DNA from: Linum tenue
Taxonomy: Eukaryota > Streptophyta > Magnoliopsida > Malpighiales > Linaceae
Direction: 5' to 3'
DNA: 64,000 nucleotides
NCBI GenBank assembly: GCA_946122785.1
Contig: CAMGYJ010000002.1
Location: 58,739,703 to 58,803,702 of the forward strand
Of the stretch, positions 35,392 through 47,759 are shown piece by piece. A program made the position numbers and the translations under genes. The stretch's first letter is position 1, and every line of letters begins with the position of its first letter. Under the pieces are notes generated by a model. It did no database searches. It was not told where the DNA came from and saw nothing but the letters and a program-made list of their open reading frames with translations.

Positions 35392-36824
35392 GGGTAAATT
35401 ACAAGTTTGTTTACTAAAATTACTAAACAGTTTTATGTTTGTCACTAAAATTAGTTTATTTCATTCATGGTCACTAAAATTAGTTCAAATCCAAGTTTGG
35501 TAACTCTCCGTGAACCTCCGTTAACTTTTATTAATATGACAGTCAACTCTGAGAGTTGACAGTTAAATATGTGATGTGTCAAATAAAAAATTATAAAAAA
35601 TAAAATTTAATCTTCTTATAATTTTCACCTCATTATTACAATAAATAAATAAAAAGATATAATTGCGGAAGAGGCGCCTAAGAGGATCTTTGACGCCGAC
35701 CGGCCGGTGGCCCTTTTCCTTTCTTCCGGGTCCAAGAAAAGTACCAACATCTCTATCATGGTGGTGATGATGTTGTCGGAAAATCCATCTCAAGCTCTTG
35801 AAGCTGTTCCGGCTCCTTTTAATCCCACTGTCATTTATTGTCATCCGAAATGACTCGCCATTTCCATCTCCTCCCGCCATCCCATACTCTGTTGTGAAAT
35901 CGGCGGAGATGGAGCTACTGGCTCCCCAAACCGGGCTTATCACCCCTGAATAGATACCGTCCTCCGACCCTGCAAAAAACCCTCCTTTGTCGATGCGCCA
36001 CTTGAAGCTGTATAGCGACCTGGACGTCGAAACCATCTCGTCGCACCCACCGCCAGCAACGTAATCGTCATCGGAAACCCACAGGTCGTCGTTCCACTCT
36101 TCAATCCCGGCGATGCTGTATGGAATTCCGTTACCGCTAGAGGTCGCTAAGGTGACAGAGGTGACTACGACAGCGAGGCGGCTCCCAAGGCGGAGGGAGA
36201 AGATAGGCCCATGGTCTTGGGCGAGGGAGATAACACCGGATCGAAGTCGTACGTACAGAGTTCGGAGAAGAAATTGAAACCTGACTCACCGGTCGTCATC
36301 CGACGCTCTCTCAAAAGCCAAGGGTTGCCGCTGGAAGGCGTAAACGGCGTCTCCGACGATCATCCTTGTGAAACCCTTAAAATTTCCAGTCAGGAGAATA
36401 TCTCGCCTCGTGTGTTAGATCCCCTGAGCATGACCGACGCCCACGACGACGCTGGATCTAACCGGAACCTGCCTCGACCGCCTGAATCCGTAGCCGTTTT
36501 CCCCAGAATCGACAACAGTAACTCTCTTTCCTTGAATTATAACTTTTATGTTTTATTTTTTTTAATTTATTATGATAATGAGGTGGAATTTATAAAAAGA
36601 TTAAATTTAAATTTTTTTTATAATTTTTAGATTGACAAATCATTCATTTAACGGTCAACCATTAGAGTTGACTGTCACATCAACGAAAGTTAATGGAGGT
36701 TAACGGAGAGTGATCAAACTCGAACTGTTAAACTAATTTTAGTGACCATGATTAGAATAAACTAATTTTAGTGGCAAACGTGAAACTTTTTAGTTATTTA
36801 AGTGACCAATCTTGCAATTTACCC
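35392..36824. mobile_element. Pack-MULE-like element (1433 bp) with captured sequence
   Basis: TIRs of about 200-250 bp begin GGGTAAATTACAAGTTTG (left) and GGGTAAATTGCAAGATTG (reverse strand of right). Perfect 10-bp duplication TTTAAATAGT at 35382-35391 and 36825-36834. The GC-richer core (35665-36520) has exon-like open frames on both strands: minus 35563-36036 extended upstream (SLYSFKWRIDKGGFFAGSED) and plus 36211-36520 (SEKKLKPDSPVVIRRSLKSQ). I do not recognise the source genes; the RRSLKSQGLP phrase is reminiscent of plant WD-repeat/DDB2-like N-termini, which is only a guess. No transposase. Confidence 0.85.
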
Positions 36825-36834
36825 TTTAAATAGT

Positions 36835-38124
36835 CATTCCGTTCATAAATCATAACATTAATGGAAATACTAAGGATGCTGACTAAACTAGCATTTTTTG
36901 TGACCTGACATTTTTTTGACAAAAATAATACCAGGTGAAAATGGTTATTTTCTTATTATAATAGAATAGAAAACAAACAAATAAATAAATATCTATGTCT
37001 TCCCCGAAACCCTTACCTCCCCCTGTATTTTTCTTTCTCGTTTCATCCTTTTTCACCGTCGTCGGCGGAGCTCGAGTTCTACCCCGGCACAATTCCAAAA
37101 CCCGATCATTTACACTCCTCGCCTCGTAATTCTAATGACTTCTATAGTATGATTTGTGCAATTGAAGTTGTACAAATAGAGCCATGAGAAGAAATCAAAC
37201 CTCCACCAGATGGTTGTCATCGGCAGTCGCTCCGAAGCATAAGGCTGCTGTCGCAAGGCGCGGACAACGTCTCCAACAAGCCTCCTTGAAAAATCCTAAA
37301 GCCTTGGCCTCCGTAGCTGGGCACCGAGGGAGATGAGCAAGAACTAGATCTGCCCATGACGGAACCAGCTCTGAAGAACCCTAATTGTTGCGCTGACCAT
37401 TTTCACCATCAAAAGCTTCATTGAAACTCTCCTACTTCTTAAGTCTACTGGGCGAGAACTCAACTGAAAAATGTCTTTTGCTAAGCTTTGTTTTTTCTGC
37501 CGATGTCATTGGGTTCGAGTCTCTGTTTCGGGAAGCACAAGCAGCGGCGTCGTCGAAGCACAAACACCAGCGACAAACAACTAGATCAGCTCTAGAAAAT
37601 ACTTCGGCTTCTTCTCTAAATGAACTCCTGCGTAGGATGAGGGCAAGACGTTTGGCGACGAATCTCTCTATCCTCTTTTTCTTGTCCGATCATCGTCTTC
37701 TTCTAGAAATTCTTACCGACCATATGAAAGAATTTGTTGTCGCGACAATAGTTGAAGATCAAAAGAATGATGAGATTGGGAGAAATGAAAAATTAGGGTT
37801 TATTTGGCAAAGGGGGTTTTTCCGGCCGCAGTAGGGGTGAGTTATTTATGAACTTCTTTTTTCAATTAAAATCTGACGTGGCATCCATGGGGCATAATGT
37901 ATCTTGTTGGAGCTTACGTGTGAGCTGAGGTGGCATCCATCTAAGGGTAACGTTGACGTTATTAACATAGTCACTAACGACGTTAAAGTTTATAACGAAA
38001 ATGGCTAAATTTATCAAATTAGTTTTCAAAATGTGGCTATATCTGTATACTTTTCAAAAATTGCTATATTTGTCAAAAACGTTAAAATTATGGCGACACA
38101 AGTGTATTTTTCCTTTTTATTTTA
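36835..38124. mobile_element. Probable second MULE, one end only, with a diverged copy of the same captured sequence
   Basis: At about 37165-37310 the sequence aligns by eye with 36265-36390 of the neighbouring element (GAGAAGAAATC-AAACCT, CGTCTCC, CCTTGTGAAA/CCTTGAAAAA), with roughly 70 percent match. The right side (37850-38111) is MULE-TIR-like, ending on the reverse strand GGAAAAATACACTTGTG, similar to the end of the element at 34181. A matching left end was not found. An open frame at 37421-37834 has no recognised domain. Confidence 0.5.
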
Positions 38125-38640
38125 TAAAATAGAACAAAGAACAAATTTTTTTATGTGGAGAACCTTTACCCACAGTCGCCACTTGAGTGTGGCCGCAGGC
38201 ATGTCAAACTCCGGGCAGACGGCGAAACAACCGTTGTGACGCCATGGGAGGGATTGGATGCATCAGGACCACCGCCCATGACCACCCAAGTGCTAGGGGA
38301 GTACGACCATACTCTGCGTGCTACAACTCACCACTGGGAGTACGACCACACTTTGTGTGCTACAACTCAACTAGCCACTAGGCTTAGATTACACCTCTCG
38401 CTCGGGAATGCTACTGCAGCTGCCCGCAGCTACAATGGATTGAACTTCGGTTCATTCCCAAGCGCTTCACACGGACAACCTACGTTTCCACTTGGATTGC
38501 AGCTTGTTCGCACATGAACAAAATTATGTATCATTGATTGATTTTATATACAAATTGCACAATTTCAATGACTAAACAGTAGTTTCACCGTAATACGTTT
38601 AAAGTTAGGGGGAAACAATGACTCTGGTTTTGAGGTATAG
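38125..38640. other. Moderately GC-rich segment of unknown origin
   Basis: An ORF at 38155-38517 contains a near-duplicate phrase (GAGTACGACCA at 38300 and 38338). No family recognised; no splice or start context. Probably repeat-derived. Confidence 0.3.
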
Positions 38641-39718
38641 GCTAAAAGGAAGAGCAATATGAGTGATACCTGAAACTCATATGGTATTTTAGTTGTGGAG
38701 CAAATTATTGCAACTAAGGTTTTGGTATTAATTTAGATTACTGACCGGTGGAGAACGATTGGTTAGTTGGGAAGGGAAGTCATTGAATAAGTTTTCTATT
38801 AAAACTGTCTAAAAATCAATTAGACATAGAGGGATGAAGGTTGATTGGAGCAAAATGATTTTGGGGAAAATATGTAGTTCCTAAGCACATATTTGTTGCT
38901 TGGGTGGTGAATAGAGATAGGATTACCACTAGAGTGAAGTTGAAAAAGTGATGAATAATTGACGTGGATGTATGTCCTCTGTGTAGTGCTTCTGAAACCA
39001 TAGAGCATTTATTAGTAGTGGCTGCTTGTTCTCAATAAAGGTGATGAGATTATTATTCCTAGGGGTTGTTTGGTTTGTATGTTGGGATAAAATGATGATG
39101 CAAGTTTGCAAACTCTACATGAGTGGAACTATGGATGGAAGGCTGATTGGAGGGATGTGGTGCTGGTATGTTTATAACATTTGGAGGGAACAATGCAACA
39201 AGATCTTTAAGTCTGCTAATAGAAGTGAAGAAAAAATTGTCAAGAATATGATGGACGAAGTTCACTGGTATAGTCTTGGCAACAATGACTTTAATTTGCA
39301 CAGGATGTTGAGTCCTCGAGTTTTACGATTGTTGTTTAAGTAGCTGATTGATTGTAGGCTATCGAGTTAGATTTTGTAATTTGATGTGGACATTGTAAGT
39401 TGGGATAAAATGATGATGCAAGTTTGCAAACTCTACATGAGTGGAACTATGGATGGAAGGCTGATTGGAGGGATGTGGTGCTGGTATGTTTATAACATTT
39501 GGAGGGAACAATGCAACAAGATCTTTAAGTATGCTAATAGAAGTGAAGAAAAAATTGTCAAGAATATGATGGATGAAGTTCACTGGTATAGTCTTGGCAA
39601 CAATGACTTTAATTTGCATAGGATGTTGAGTCCTCGAGTTTTACGATTGTTGTTTAAGTAGCTGATTGATTGTAGGCTATTGAGTTAGATTTTGTAATTT
39701 GATGTGGACATTGTAAGT
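38641..39718 (+). pseudogene. LINE zf-RVT fragment with tandem duplication
   Basis: Stop-broken plus-strand peptides around 38790-39010 (KFSIKTV, MKVDWSKMIL) are zf-RVT-like. They are followed by MWCWYVYNIWREQCNKIFK, the usual tail of the LINE reverse transcriptase ORF. The last part is present twice in tandem (see separate entry). 5'-truncated and inactive. Confidence 0.65.
39083..39718 (+). repeat. 318-bp perfect-looking tandem duplication
   Basis: The segment beginning TGGGATAAAATGATGATGC at 39083 repeats at 39401, and the second copy ends at 39718 after GACATTGTAAG. I count about four substitutions over 318 bp (for example KSANRS versus KYANRS in the encoded peptide). The duplication is recent compared with the LINE decay around it. 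Confidence 0.9.
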
Positions 39719-40740
39719 GACTGTTATGCAACAACTGTATTTTTTGATGAGCTAGGCCCAAATGGTCAAGCTGGAGATATAAAAAATCGAATAACAATTA
39801 AAGAAAAAAAAGTGGAGCTTTTGAGGTCAAAATTTTGGTTCCTCTCATTTACAATCAATTCATTTCAACTATTTGGTGTGCTCATTAAACAATTCTCATT
39901 TCCATTGTCTTTTTTTTAACTTAGAAATTCATTAAATGAACCCAAAGAGGTATACAAAGTTTGGGCCAAAGAACCCACAGAAGGAAGAAACCCACATGGA
40001 AAAGGGCCAAGTCAAACCGCATCTATGAAAAGCTAAGCCTAGCACACAATGAGCCTGAAACCACAAAATGGAGAGCGAATCCCACAAGACAACCTGGAAC
40101 CACCAACGACGTACTGAAACCTCAGAGTAGCGACCGCAAAGAGGAACCCAAAAGCCACCAACGATGGGAAGCGTGATAAGTCGCCCGAAGAAGGGGGAAA
40201 ACGAACGACATGGTTCGAAACCACCGAATCTCACAGAAACTTGTCGAAACCCAGAGAGCCGCTACCTCAATAACCAAAGCACATGCACCGGATGATTGAT
40301 CAGTAGCCCAAATGGAACGAACCTCATCTTCGACCTTCATAAAACTCCACGAGAAGGTCACAATAAGACTCATAAGTCTTCTCCGAAAAAAACTAATTAA
40401 AGAGGCGACGCAAGGAGAAGGAACATAAAACATGAAGGAGAATACAGGTTAAGAGAACATCAACCTCCTTTGTTACCAACAAAACATATCAAATGACCAG
40501 ATATGAGGATCTGACTTAGGGAGGATGCAGAAGCATCTCAAATGAACAAATATGAACATCTGACACGAGGAGGAAGCAAAAGCAGTTATCATAAGAGAGG
40601 CGCGGAAAGGTAGAAGAGGGAAATCAAATCCGAAAAATGAAAGAGAAAATGCAATGAGGAAAGTAGGCAAGGAAAGATAGAAGATGGGGCTACTGTCGGC
40701 GCTCAAGAACTACCAACGACAACCCCAACATTTGAAATCT
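39719..40740 (-). other. Probable 3' end of a minus-strand LINE (3'UTR and poly(A))
   Basis: On the minus strand the sequence runs to ATTTAATGAATTTCTAAGTT followed by an A run (39910-39917), a typical plant LINE 3' terminus. No coding domain is visible in the 800 bp upstream of it. It may belong to the LINE whose endonuclease and reverse transcriptase remnants lie at 41457-43320, with unrelated AT-rich DNA between. Confidence 0.45.
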
Positions 40741-41456
40741 AGATTGAGGTCAGACAATGTTAGCTGCTAGCTTCTTGAACATTTCAATGAGATCCATTTC
40801 CATTGTCAATTGATATGATTCCCTCGCAAACAATTTGAATCTCTAACAGAATGCTCTCCTCTCGATCCAACTTATGGATCATGGATTAAAAGTCTAATTT
40901 TAATCGATTTATTATTTTATTTTAGCAACAAATAATTTTATTTATTGAGAGTTGAGATATTAAAGTTTAAATTTGATTTGTTATTCTTCAAAAAAAAAAC
41001 ATTGTATGCTTTTCCTTAATTTTACATTGAGATATACTAATTAAGTATAATTGTATACTTTTCGGTGTAAATCTCGTCCTACTATTGATTATATTTTTTT
41101 TAAACTAAAATTTATATTAATTATATTTAACCGAGGAAGTACATTTTAATGGAAAGTATTTCAAGAAATTTCATTTTATCTTCTCAAAAATCCCTTTCTC
41201 TATCTCACTTTTTCTTCTCTGCTTTCCTCACACAATCTTCTTCTCACTTCATCCTCAAACCGCCTAACAAAATTAGTACCACTACATGAAAATCAGTATC
41301 ACTATATGAAAATTCGTACTAGCACTACAAAAATAAAACAAAAAATCTATATTAGTATGGATTAAAATTAAAAAATAATACCAGTGTGAAACTAGTATCA
41401 CAAATAAAACAAAACAAAAAACAGTGCCAACACAACGAGCGATAATAACATATGGC
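40741..41456. other. AT-rich DNA, no gene
   Basis: Includes short direct repeats of AGTACCACTACATGAAAAT / AGTATCACTATATGAAAAT near 41274-41310. It may be an insertion that separates LINE parts. Confidence 0.4.
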
Positions 41457-43320
41457 TTATTTCCCTAAGTTCACACTCAACAATTCATAGTCACATAAAA
41501 ATGCTAGAAACGACAACCATTCTCTCGAAGTACCCCACAAAAATATATGGGAGTCATCGGCGAAGCAAAAGTTGAAAATCGTGGGCAATAATGTTACAGT
41601 TTGATCCCATGTGGAGAACCAACATCTAATACTTTCTCCAACAACATAAAAAAGCTCTATGTGCACAAGACAAACAATAATGGAGATACGGGGTCCTTTG
41701 GCGCAATCCACGACTAGGCGTGAAATAGCCCCCAAGTTTCTCGTTCATCATAATTGAGAAACTAGTAGTCATTACACACTGTCTAAGCCAATTCACCCAT
41801 GTCAAGCAAAAACGGGACTTGTACATCAATGCAACCACAAAAGGTCATTAAACCCTATCATAAGTTTTTTCCCGTATCCAATTTAACCATCGTCAGTCCC
41901 TTCTTTATTTGACTTTATGATTGAGGCAATGCATTACCTCGTGGCTTACTAGAATAAATGCACTGACTCTGAGAGACTACAACCGACAAAACCCGAGCTA
42001 ACCGTTCATCCATTGGCTTAGCCAACACCTTGTAAACAAACTGGTATAGCCTCACATATCGAAGTTCTTTCATATTATCCTACAACTCCACTTTTGATAA
42101 TAAAGAGATCCAAGTATGATTGATATTCTGGAGAAGAGCACCTGATTGGAAAAAATGACATACCACGCGGGTAACATCATTTCCCACTATATTCCTAAAA
42201 TATCTAAAGAACAACCTAATGAACCATCCAATCTTGGTGAATTTCACCAATAGCAAACACGAACTACTTTATGTTTGAAGGAAGAATAAGAGCCACATGA
42301 CTTGAATTCACCTTTGCATTACCCTTCGCTTGAATTAGTAAAGACTAACATTCATATTGGAATAGCTGTTAAAAATATTTGTCTGCAACCTTTGTTTTTT
42401 CCTCCTTCTTATGCACCCATTCTCCCCCTTCAGTTTTCAGACCCATGATAAAATTCCTTCCACAAAGAGCTCTGGTTGTAGCCTCAAAGTATGTTGTGTT
42501 CCGATAACCTTCTTTGATCCACCTAATTTTGGATTTTTGTTTCAAATATAAATCCTCATCTTCCCAAGCTCATGACAACTCTGATTACAACCTTCAAATC
42601 TCATCCCGGTCTTCAAAATATTTCTTCTTTTCTTCAACTATTAAATTTTGCGATCTCTCAATTTCTCCACCAGTCCACCTGCATTCAATGTTACTTTATG
42701 GCTCATTATGATATAATATGACATACTTTCTTTCGTTTGTCTTAAAGTTGGAACATAGGGTAACTCGTCATTCTTGGCCTACATGCCTCTTCAACCTTCG
42801 TTCTAACTTCAGTGTTTGTGACCCACTTTGCATCAAAATGAAACAAAGGTCGCGTTCTACAAGGAATATTATAGTTAGAAAGCAACGAATCTCAGTGATC
42901 CCAACCTTCATCCGATAGGTGTCGAAGTAGCAATTCTGGGAAGCTAGCTAGCCAAGACAAAGACACCAATACCCCGCCTAGTTGTTCCTCAACCAAGTCA
43001 TGTTCATTCCTCCTATATGTCCACGTGAAGGGGGCAGTTGCAAAATCAATATCCTGTAATCCCATATCTCCAATAGAGTTACAAAAATCAATAGACTTAT
43101 TAGAAAACGAGGGTCTAGGTTCCTTCTTTTCTATTGAAGACAGAATGCCAATAAAATCACCAATGACTATACATGACACAATCATCTGACTTTCATATTT
43201 ATAAAATTTACGCAACTAGTGGTGACACATCCCTTCTTCACAACTTATATAAACACACAACAATACATACGGAAAACTTCATTTCACTGACACCAAACAA
43301 AGTTTGTCGCCTTGACCACT
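41457..43320 (-). pseudogene. LINE remnant: endonuclease and reverse transcriptase
   Basis: Minus strand, reading from 43320 down: an APE-type endonuclease piece (42892-43215) with CIVIGDFIGILSSIEKKEPR and MGLQDIDFATAPFTWTYRR, then broken sequence, then reverse transcriptase (41838-41457) with GGYFTPSRGLRQRTP and the catalytic FCFADDSHIFL. Numerous stops and frameshifts; the RT active-site FADD is still readable. The C-terminal zf-RVT and RNase H are not found directly downstream. Confidence 0.75.
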
Positions 43321-44010
43321 TCATGCACAAAAGCCCATTTACCTTATATATGTGAAATTAAAACTATAATTTACAGTATCAAATTATATTATAATTATAA
43401 ATGGTTGTATCGAGTTAATTTACGCCTTTGCACTGATTTGATATCCAATTAGAATTTAAATTTGAAATAGTTGTATAGAGTTAATTTATGATCTGAATTA
43501 TGAAGTTTACATATACAAAAATTTCAAACAAATAAGTTTACAATATAGTTGTATGGAGTTAATTCTTAATTTAAGATCCAAAGTTTACGCCTAGCTCCTT
43601 CGTGAACCTTGGTTAATTTAGAGATGGACATAGAACTTTTATTGTCTTTCACGAAGGATGAGATATGGCAGAATCTGGAACACATGAGATCTAGCAAGGC
43701 CCCAAAGGCGAATGGAACCCCATTACTCTTTTTTAGAGAAACTAGGAGATTGTCAAGCCAATTGTAGTCCACGAGTTATGTTGGTATCTAGAGGAAGCAA
43801 AGTCCCACATGAACTAAATAATACCCTGATTGCACTTATCCCAAAAATATAGAAGCCCTAATCACCTATGGAGTTAGACCTATAAGTCAATGCAAGGTGC
43901 TATGCAAAATTACGTTAAAGGTAAAGGCAAATAGGCTCAAACGGGTTATAAACAGGATAGTGGTGGAAAATCATAATGTGTTTGTGTCGGGAAGATATAT
44001 CACTTACAAT

Positions 44011-45426
44011 TAGGGGTGGCTATTTGGTCTGATTTTTTTGGTTTAACGGGAAATCATACCGTTTGAAACCAAAACTGTATGTAAAACAGTCGAATCCCAT
44101 GTTCGGTCGCAAAATTAGTAAAAAACCGAAATTGATCTGATCCGTGTTAAAACCGGAAAACTGGATAATCTCAAAACAGACCCATCAAGCCAGCCTAGAG
44201 CCCACTACACCCGAGCTTAGCCTAGCCTTTCTCTCTAGCCCATACTCCCGAGCCCGTCTTCTGCCCCCTACTATAAACTGTCCGCCCAAAGCAATTTTTC
44301 CCTAACTCTTAAGAAATCCATGGCCACTTCCATCCTTATTCCTTCCTCCTTCCAAAATTCTAGTTCCATTTCCATCCTTCCTCCTTCATCCATCTCCAGT
44401 TCTCCACAGCTCGTTGCTCTCGGTCACAGCTCTTTGCCTTCGATCCCAGCTCGTCGCCTTCGGGCCACACCACGCCTCTCACCATCTCTAATCATCCATC
44501 TTCACACCTCTCGCCATCGGTCCCAGATCTCTACTTTGCATTCCTTGCTGAAGCGTGCTCCACCAACTATCGACGACCAGCAGGCAGCGGCCGCCAAAAT
44601 CAGAAAGATGGAGGGGAGCAGCAGCTGGGTGAGTATATTAATTTGTGTTTGCTCTTTGATGGAGAAAGGAGAAGCAGTTTTAAATTGATGAGGTCTTGGC
44701 TTTTATTTTCTGAATGCGATGAATTAATTCTGCACCAAGGTCGCTGCCAATTGCCAAACTACAGTTGCAGAGAGCACTTGGGGGAGTTGATGGAATTGAA
44801 TAGTTCTAGTTTTTAGACTAGTCTTTCGGGTAGGTTATTGAATTGAGTCCCAAAAACATGCATTTTATGATTTTGATTGTATGCTTATATTGGTGTGAAA
44901 TCCTTATTCTTGATATTGATGTTTGTGGCTTTGTGTAGTGCAGGGTTTTTAGAAGCGAGTACATACCAGCTTCAAGGGGAGATGATAATTTGCCTCCTCT
45001 TCCTAGTAGGAAGCAAGCACAAGTTTCAAGGGCACCTGTTAAGAGTAGTAACAATGGTCTTAATACTATTATTTGCTGTTGGCGACGAACAGGCACCTCA
45101 AGAACAAGAACTAGTATCAACTAGCAACACCACAACAACTCAAGCCGCAACTTTGAAGTTTTGAATTAGACTTTGGTTTTGTAATAGGTAGTTTGTTGTA
45201 ATTTGGTATTGGAAAATGTTTGGCTTGTTTTTTCTAAAAATTATGTAGAAATAGGTTATCGGCATTCCAACAAAAGGGGTATATGCAGTAAAATTTTATA
45301 GGCAGGGCCGGTATGGGTTAGAACCGGATAGACCGGATCGGGATAGACCCGACTGGACCCAATCCATTTTCGGGTTGGCGTATTTCTGAAAAAATCGGAT
45401 TGGGACCGGACCGTGTTCTACCCATA
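44011..45426. mobile_element. hAT-type element (1416 bp) inside the LINE
   Basis: Left end TAGGGGTGGCTATTTGGTC; reverse strand of right end TATGGGTAGAACACGGTCC; a weak inverted repeat. Perfect 8-bp target duplication CTTACAAT at 44003-44010 and 45427-45434. Subterminal AACCG/CGGTT motifs occur at both ends. Inside, an open frame from 44320 (MATSILIPSSFQNSSSISIL) of Ser/Pro/Arg-rich character ends at a good splice donor (GTGAGTAT, 44630), and a possible downstream exon follows near 44943. No hAT transposase domain is visible, so this is captured sequence or a deleted derivative. Confidence 0.8.
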
Positions 45427-45631
45427 CTTACAATGTCATGGTGGCCATTGTATATTTTCATGCCATGAAAAATAAGAAAGAAACAAACAAAAAAGTCTTT
45501 GTGACAACAAAACTAGACATTGCAAAAGCCTATGATTGATTAAATTATGATTTTTTTTTTAAAATCCATGATGATTAGAATGGGTTTCGTAGACATATGG
45601 GTATCAATCTAATTATGCATTGCATTACCAC

Positions 45632-46279
45632 TGTTATTGGACAATCAAAGTACCACATCGGAAATACAAGTGAAGGAACCCTTGTATATTAGTGTCCACC
45701 AAGCTCAATTAGTACGAGGCCTTTTGGGAAGGAACCCAAAAGTAAAACCGTGCCGACTTGACCCTAAACGGACAATATCGTACTAATGGAGCTGGCCAAT
45801 TTTGACAAGTGGTACCAGAGCCTAGTTCGGTTCGGTCCGGGGCGGTGGACGTTAGTTTGGTGGGACCCTCATTCGGTGACCTCATGATTTGATATATGCA
45901 TATGTTTGGTGCATCCATGAGAGGTCCACGTCTGTTTGGCGGATCAAAGAGAGTTCCGCATCTGGAAAGCATATCAAAGAGAGTTCTGCATCTGGGAAAA
46001 ATCCTTGTACCGAGAAGCTCATCGATACAAGGTGTCTTGCAGATCAAGATAATCGTTGAGGAGAGGACACAAAGTTCGTGGTCCTTGTCTTGAGGGGAGG
46101 ATTGTTATGGGAAACTCCAAGTACCACATTGGTAATACAAGGGAAGGGACCCTTGTATATAAGTGTCCACCTACCCAATTAGTATGACGCCTTTTGGGGA
46201 GGATACCCAAAAGTAAAACCGTGCAGGCTTGGCCCAAAGCGAACAATATCGTACTAATGGGAGCTGCTCAATTCCGACA
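45632..46279 (+). mobile_element. TRIM retrotransposon (648 bp)
   Basis: Two LTRs of about 176 bp (45632-45807 and 46103-46279) both start TGTTAT and end GACA and contain GTACCACAT(C/T)GG and TTGTATAT(T/A)AGTGTCCACC. Directly after the left LTR is TGGTACCAGAGCC (45810-45822), a primer-binding site for initiator methionine tRNA (consensus TGGTATCAGAGC). A polypurine tract TTGAGGGGAGGAT precedes the right LTR. Flanking ACCAC (45627-45631) and ACTAC (46280-46284) match at four of five. The internal 295 bp code for nothing, as in TRIMs. It sits inside the RT domain of the plus-strand LINE. Confidence 0.9.
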
Positions 46280-47126
46280 ACTACGATCTTCTTTGTTGTT
46301 GTAATCAATGAACAACAATCACCTATATTTGTAACAGGAAGGGGTTTGAGGCACAGAAACCCTATCTCGCCCTATGTCTTTCTATTATGTGTAGAGGGAT
46401 TGTCATCCATTACCTTGGAAGCGACTGGAGAGGGAAAATTACATAACATTCAAGTTTCAAGGAGAGACCCTATTATATCACATCTATTATTTGCTTATGA
46501 TAACATTTTTTCACAAGAGAAACTACACAAATGTACACAACTAGGAGACATACTAAGGATATATGAGAGAGAGTCGAGACAAAGGGTCAACCTTCAAAAA
46601 TCTGAGTTATCTTTAGTCCTAATGTTGATATATAACAACATGTCAGTTTTGCTAACATTTTGGGTATGAAACAAGTGGACCATCATGCTAAATATCTCAA
46701 CTTACATGTTGTGATATGCAAGACAAGAATTATGCTTTTGGGGTGCTTATGGATAAAGTAAGAAGGAAGATTAAACTATGAAAAAGCTAGACACTTTGAA
46801 ATTATGCAAAAGAAGTGATCATTAAAATTGTAGCTCAAGCTTAGCTCAACATTTGTATTTCTAGTGCCTAATGGAGTTCTTTAAGAGATAAAGAGTGCTA
46901 TAATGTGTTTTTGGTGGGGCCAGAAGAAAGGAGGATTCTTTGGCAAGCTTGGAAGAAACTGTGTGAGCCTATGACCACATGGAGCATTTGACTTTAAGGA
47001 TTTAAAGGTTTTTAATCTCGCCCTACTAGAAAATCATATTTAGAATCTTATACAAAATTCAGATTCTTTGGTAGCCAGAGTCTTAAAGGGTAAGTACTAT
47101 CCTAACACTGATGTTCTACATGTTAG

Positions 47127-47468
47127 TGTTTGAGCCTAGAATGTACTAGGCGGTTATGGGGCTCCGATCTGGACTCCTTCGTCTGATCTCCTCGAGAGGG
47201 GGAAGAACCTGTGAGGCGGGGGGCGGCCCCCGGGATCTACGCTCCGACGCCCAAGTTAGTACGATATAGGAGAGGGTATGGTATGTAGAGAGATAAAGTA
47301 GAGAGAGACCTTAGGGGAAAGTGAGGAAGGGAAGAGAGGATCCTTTAACTTGGAGGGTTAGGCCTCCTTATATAGGGTGTGGGCTTCCTTGAGTGGGCTT
47401 GGGCCCAGGACGCTGTGGGCTTGGGCCCGTTTATAGTCGTGTTAGGCATATTAATCCATATCCCAACA
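47127..47468 (-). repeat. 3' LTR of the LARD element
   Basis: 342 bp, TG...CA ends, TATA box CTATATAAGG on the minus strand near 47366-47376. Followed on its inner side by the polypurine tract. Confidence 0.92.
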
Positions 47469-47759
47469 ATTGCCCCTTTACTTCTTATATTCTGTAAGAA
47501 TGGAAGGAGTAATATAATGCGTTAATCGTGTATTAATTTGCCTTACTTGCGGATCCGGATGATGCGGTTTGCCCCTTGTGTGAGTTACGTGATCATTTCT
47601 TTTGCCCCTTGCTTATCTTTCGATGTCTTGAACTAAAGCTCTCAAGTCGTTAAGAGTTCCTTCGCTAGTCCATTGTTGTTAGCGCTAGTAGACCATAATT
47701 GCGACCTAGGTAGGGTGGCCCCCACGGCTTGAGAGTTTTAACTCAAGACGCTCTTGTTT

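Noticed and set aside
38155..38517. 120-residue ORF
   Set aside because: Contains a local duplication, matches no family I know, and lies between transposon remnants.
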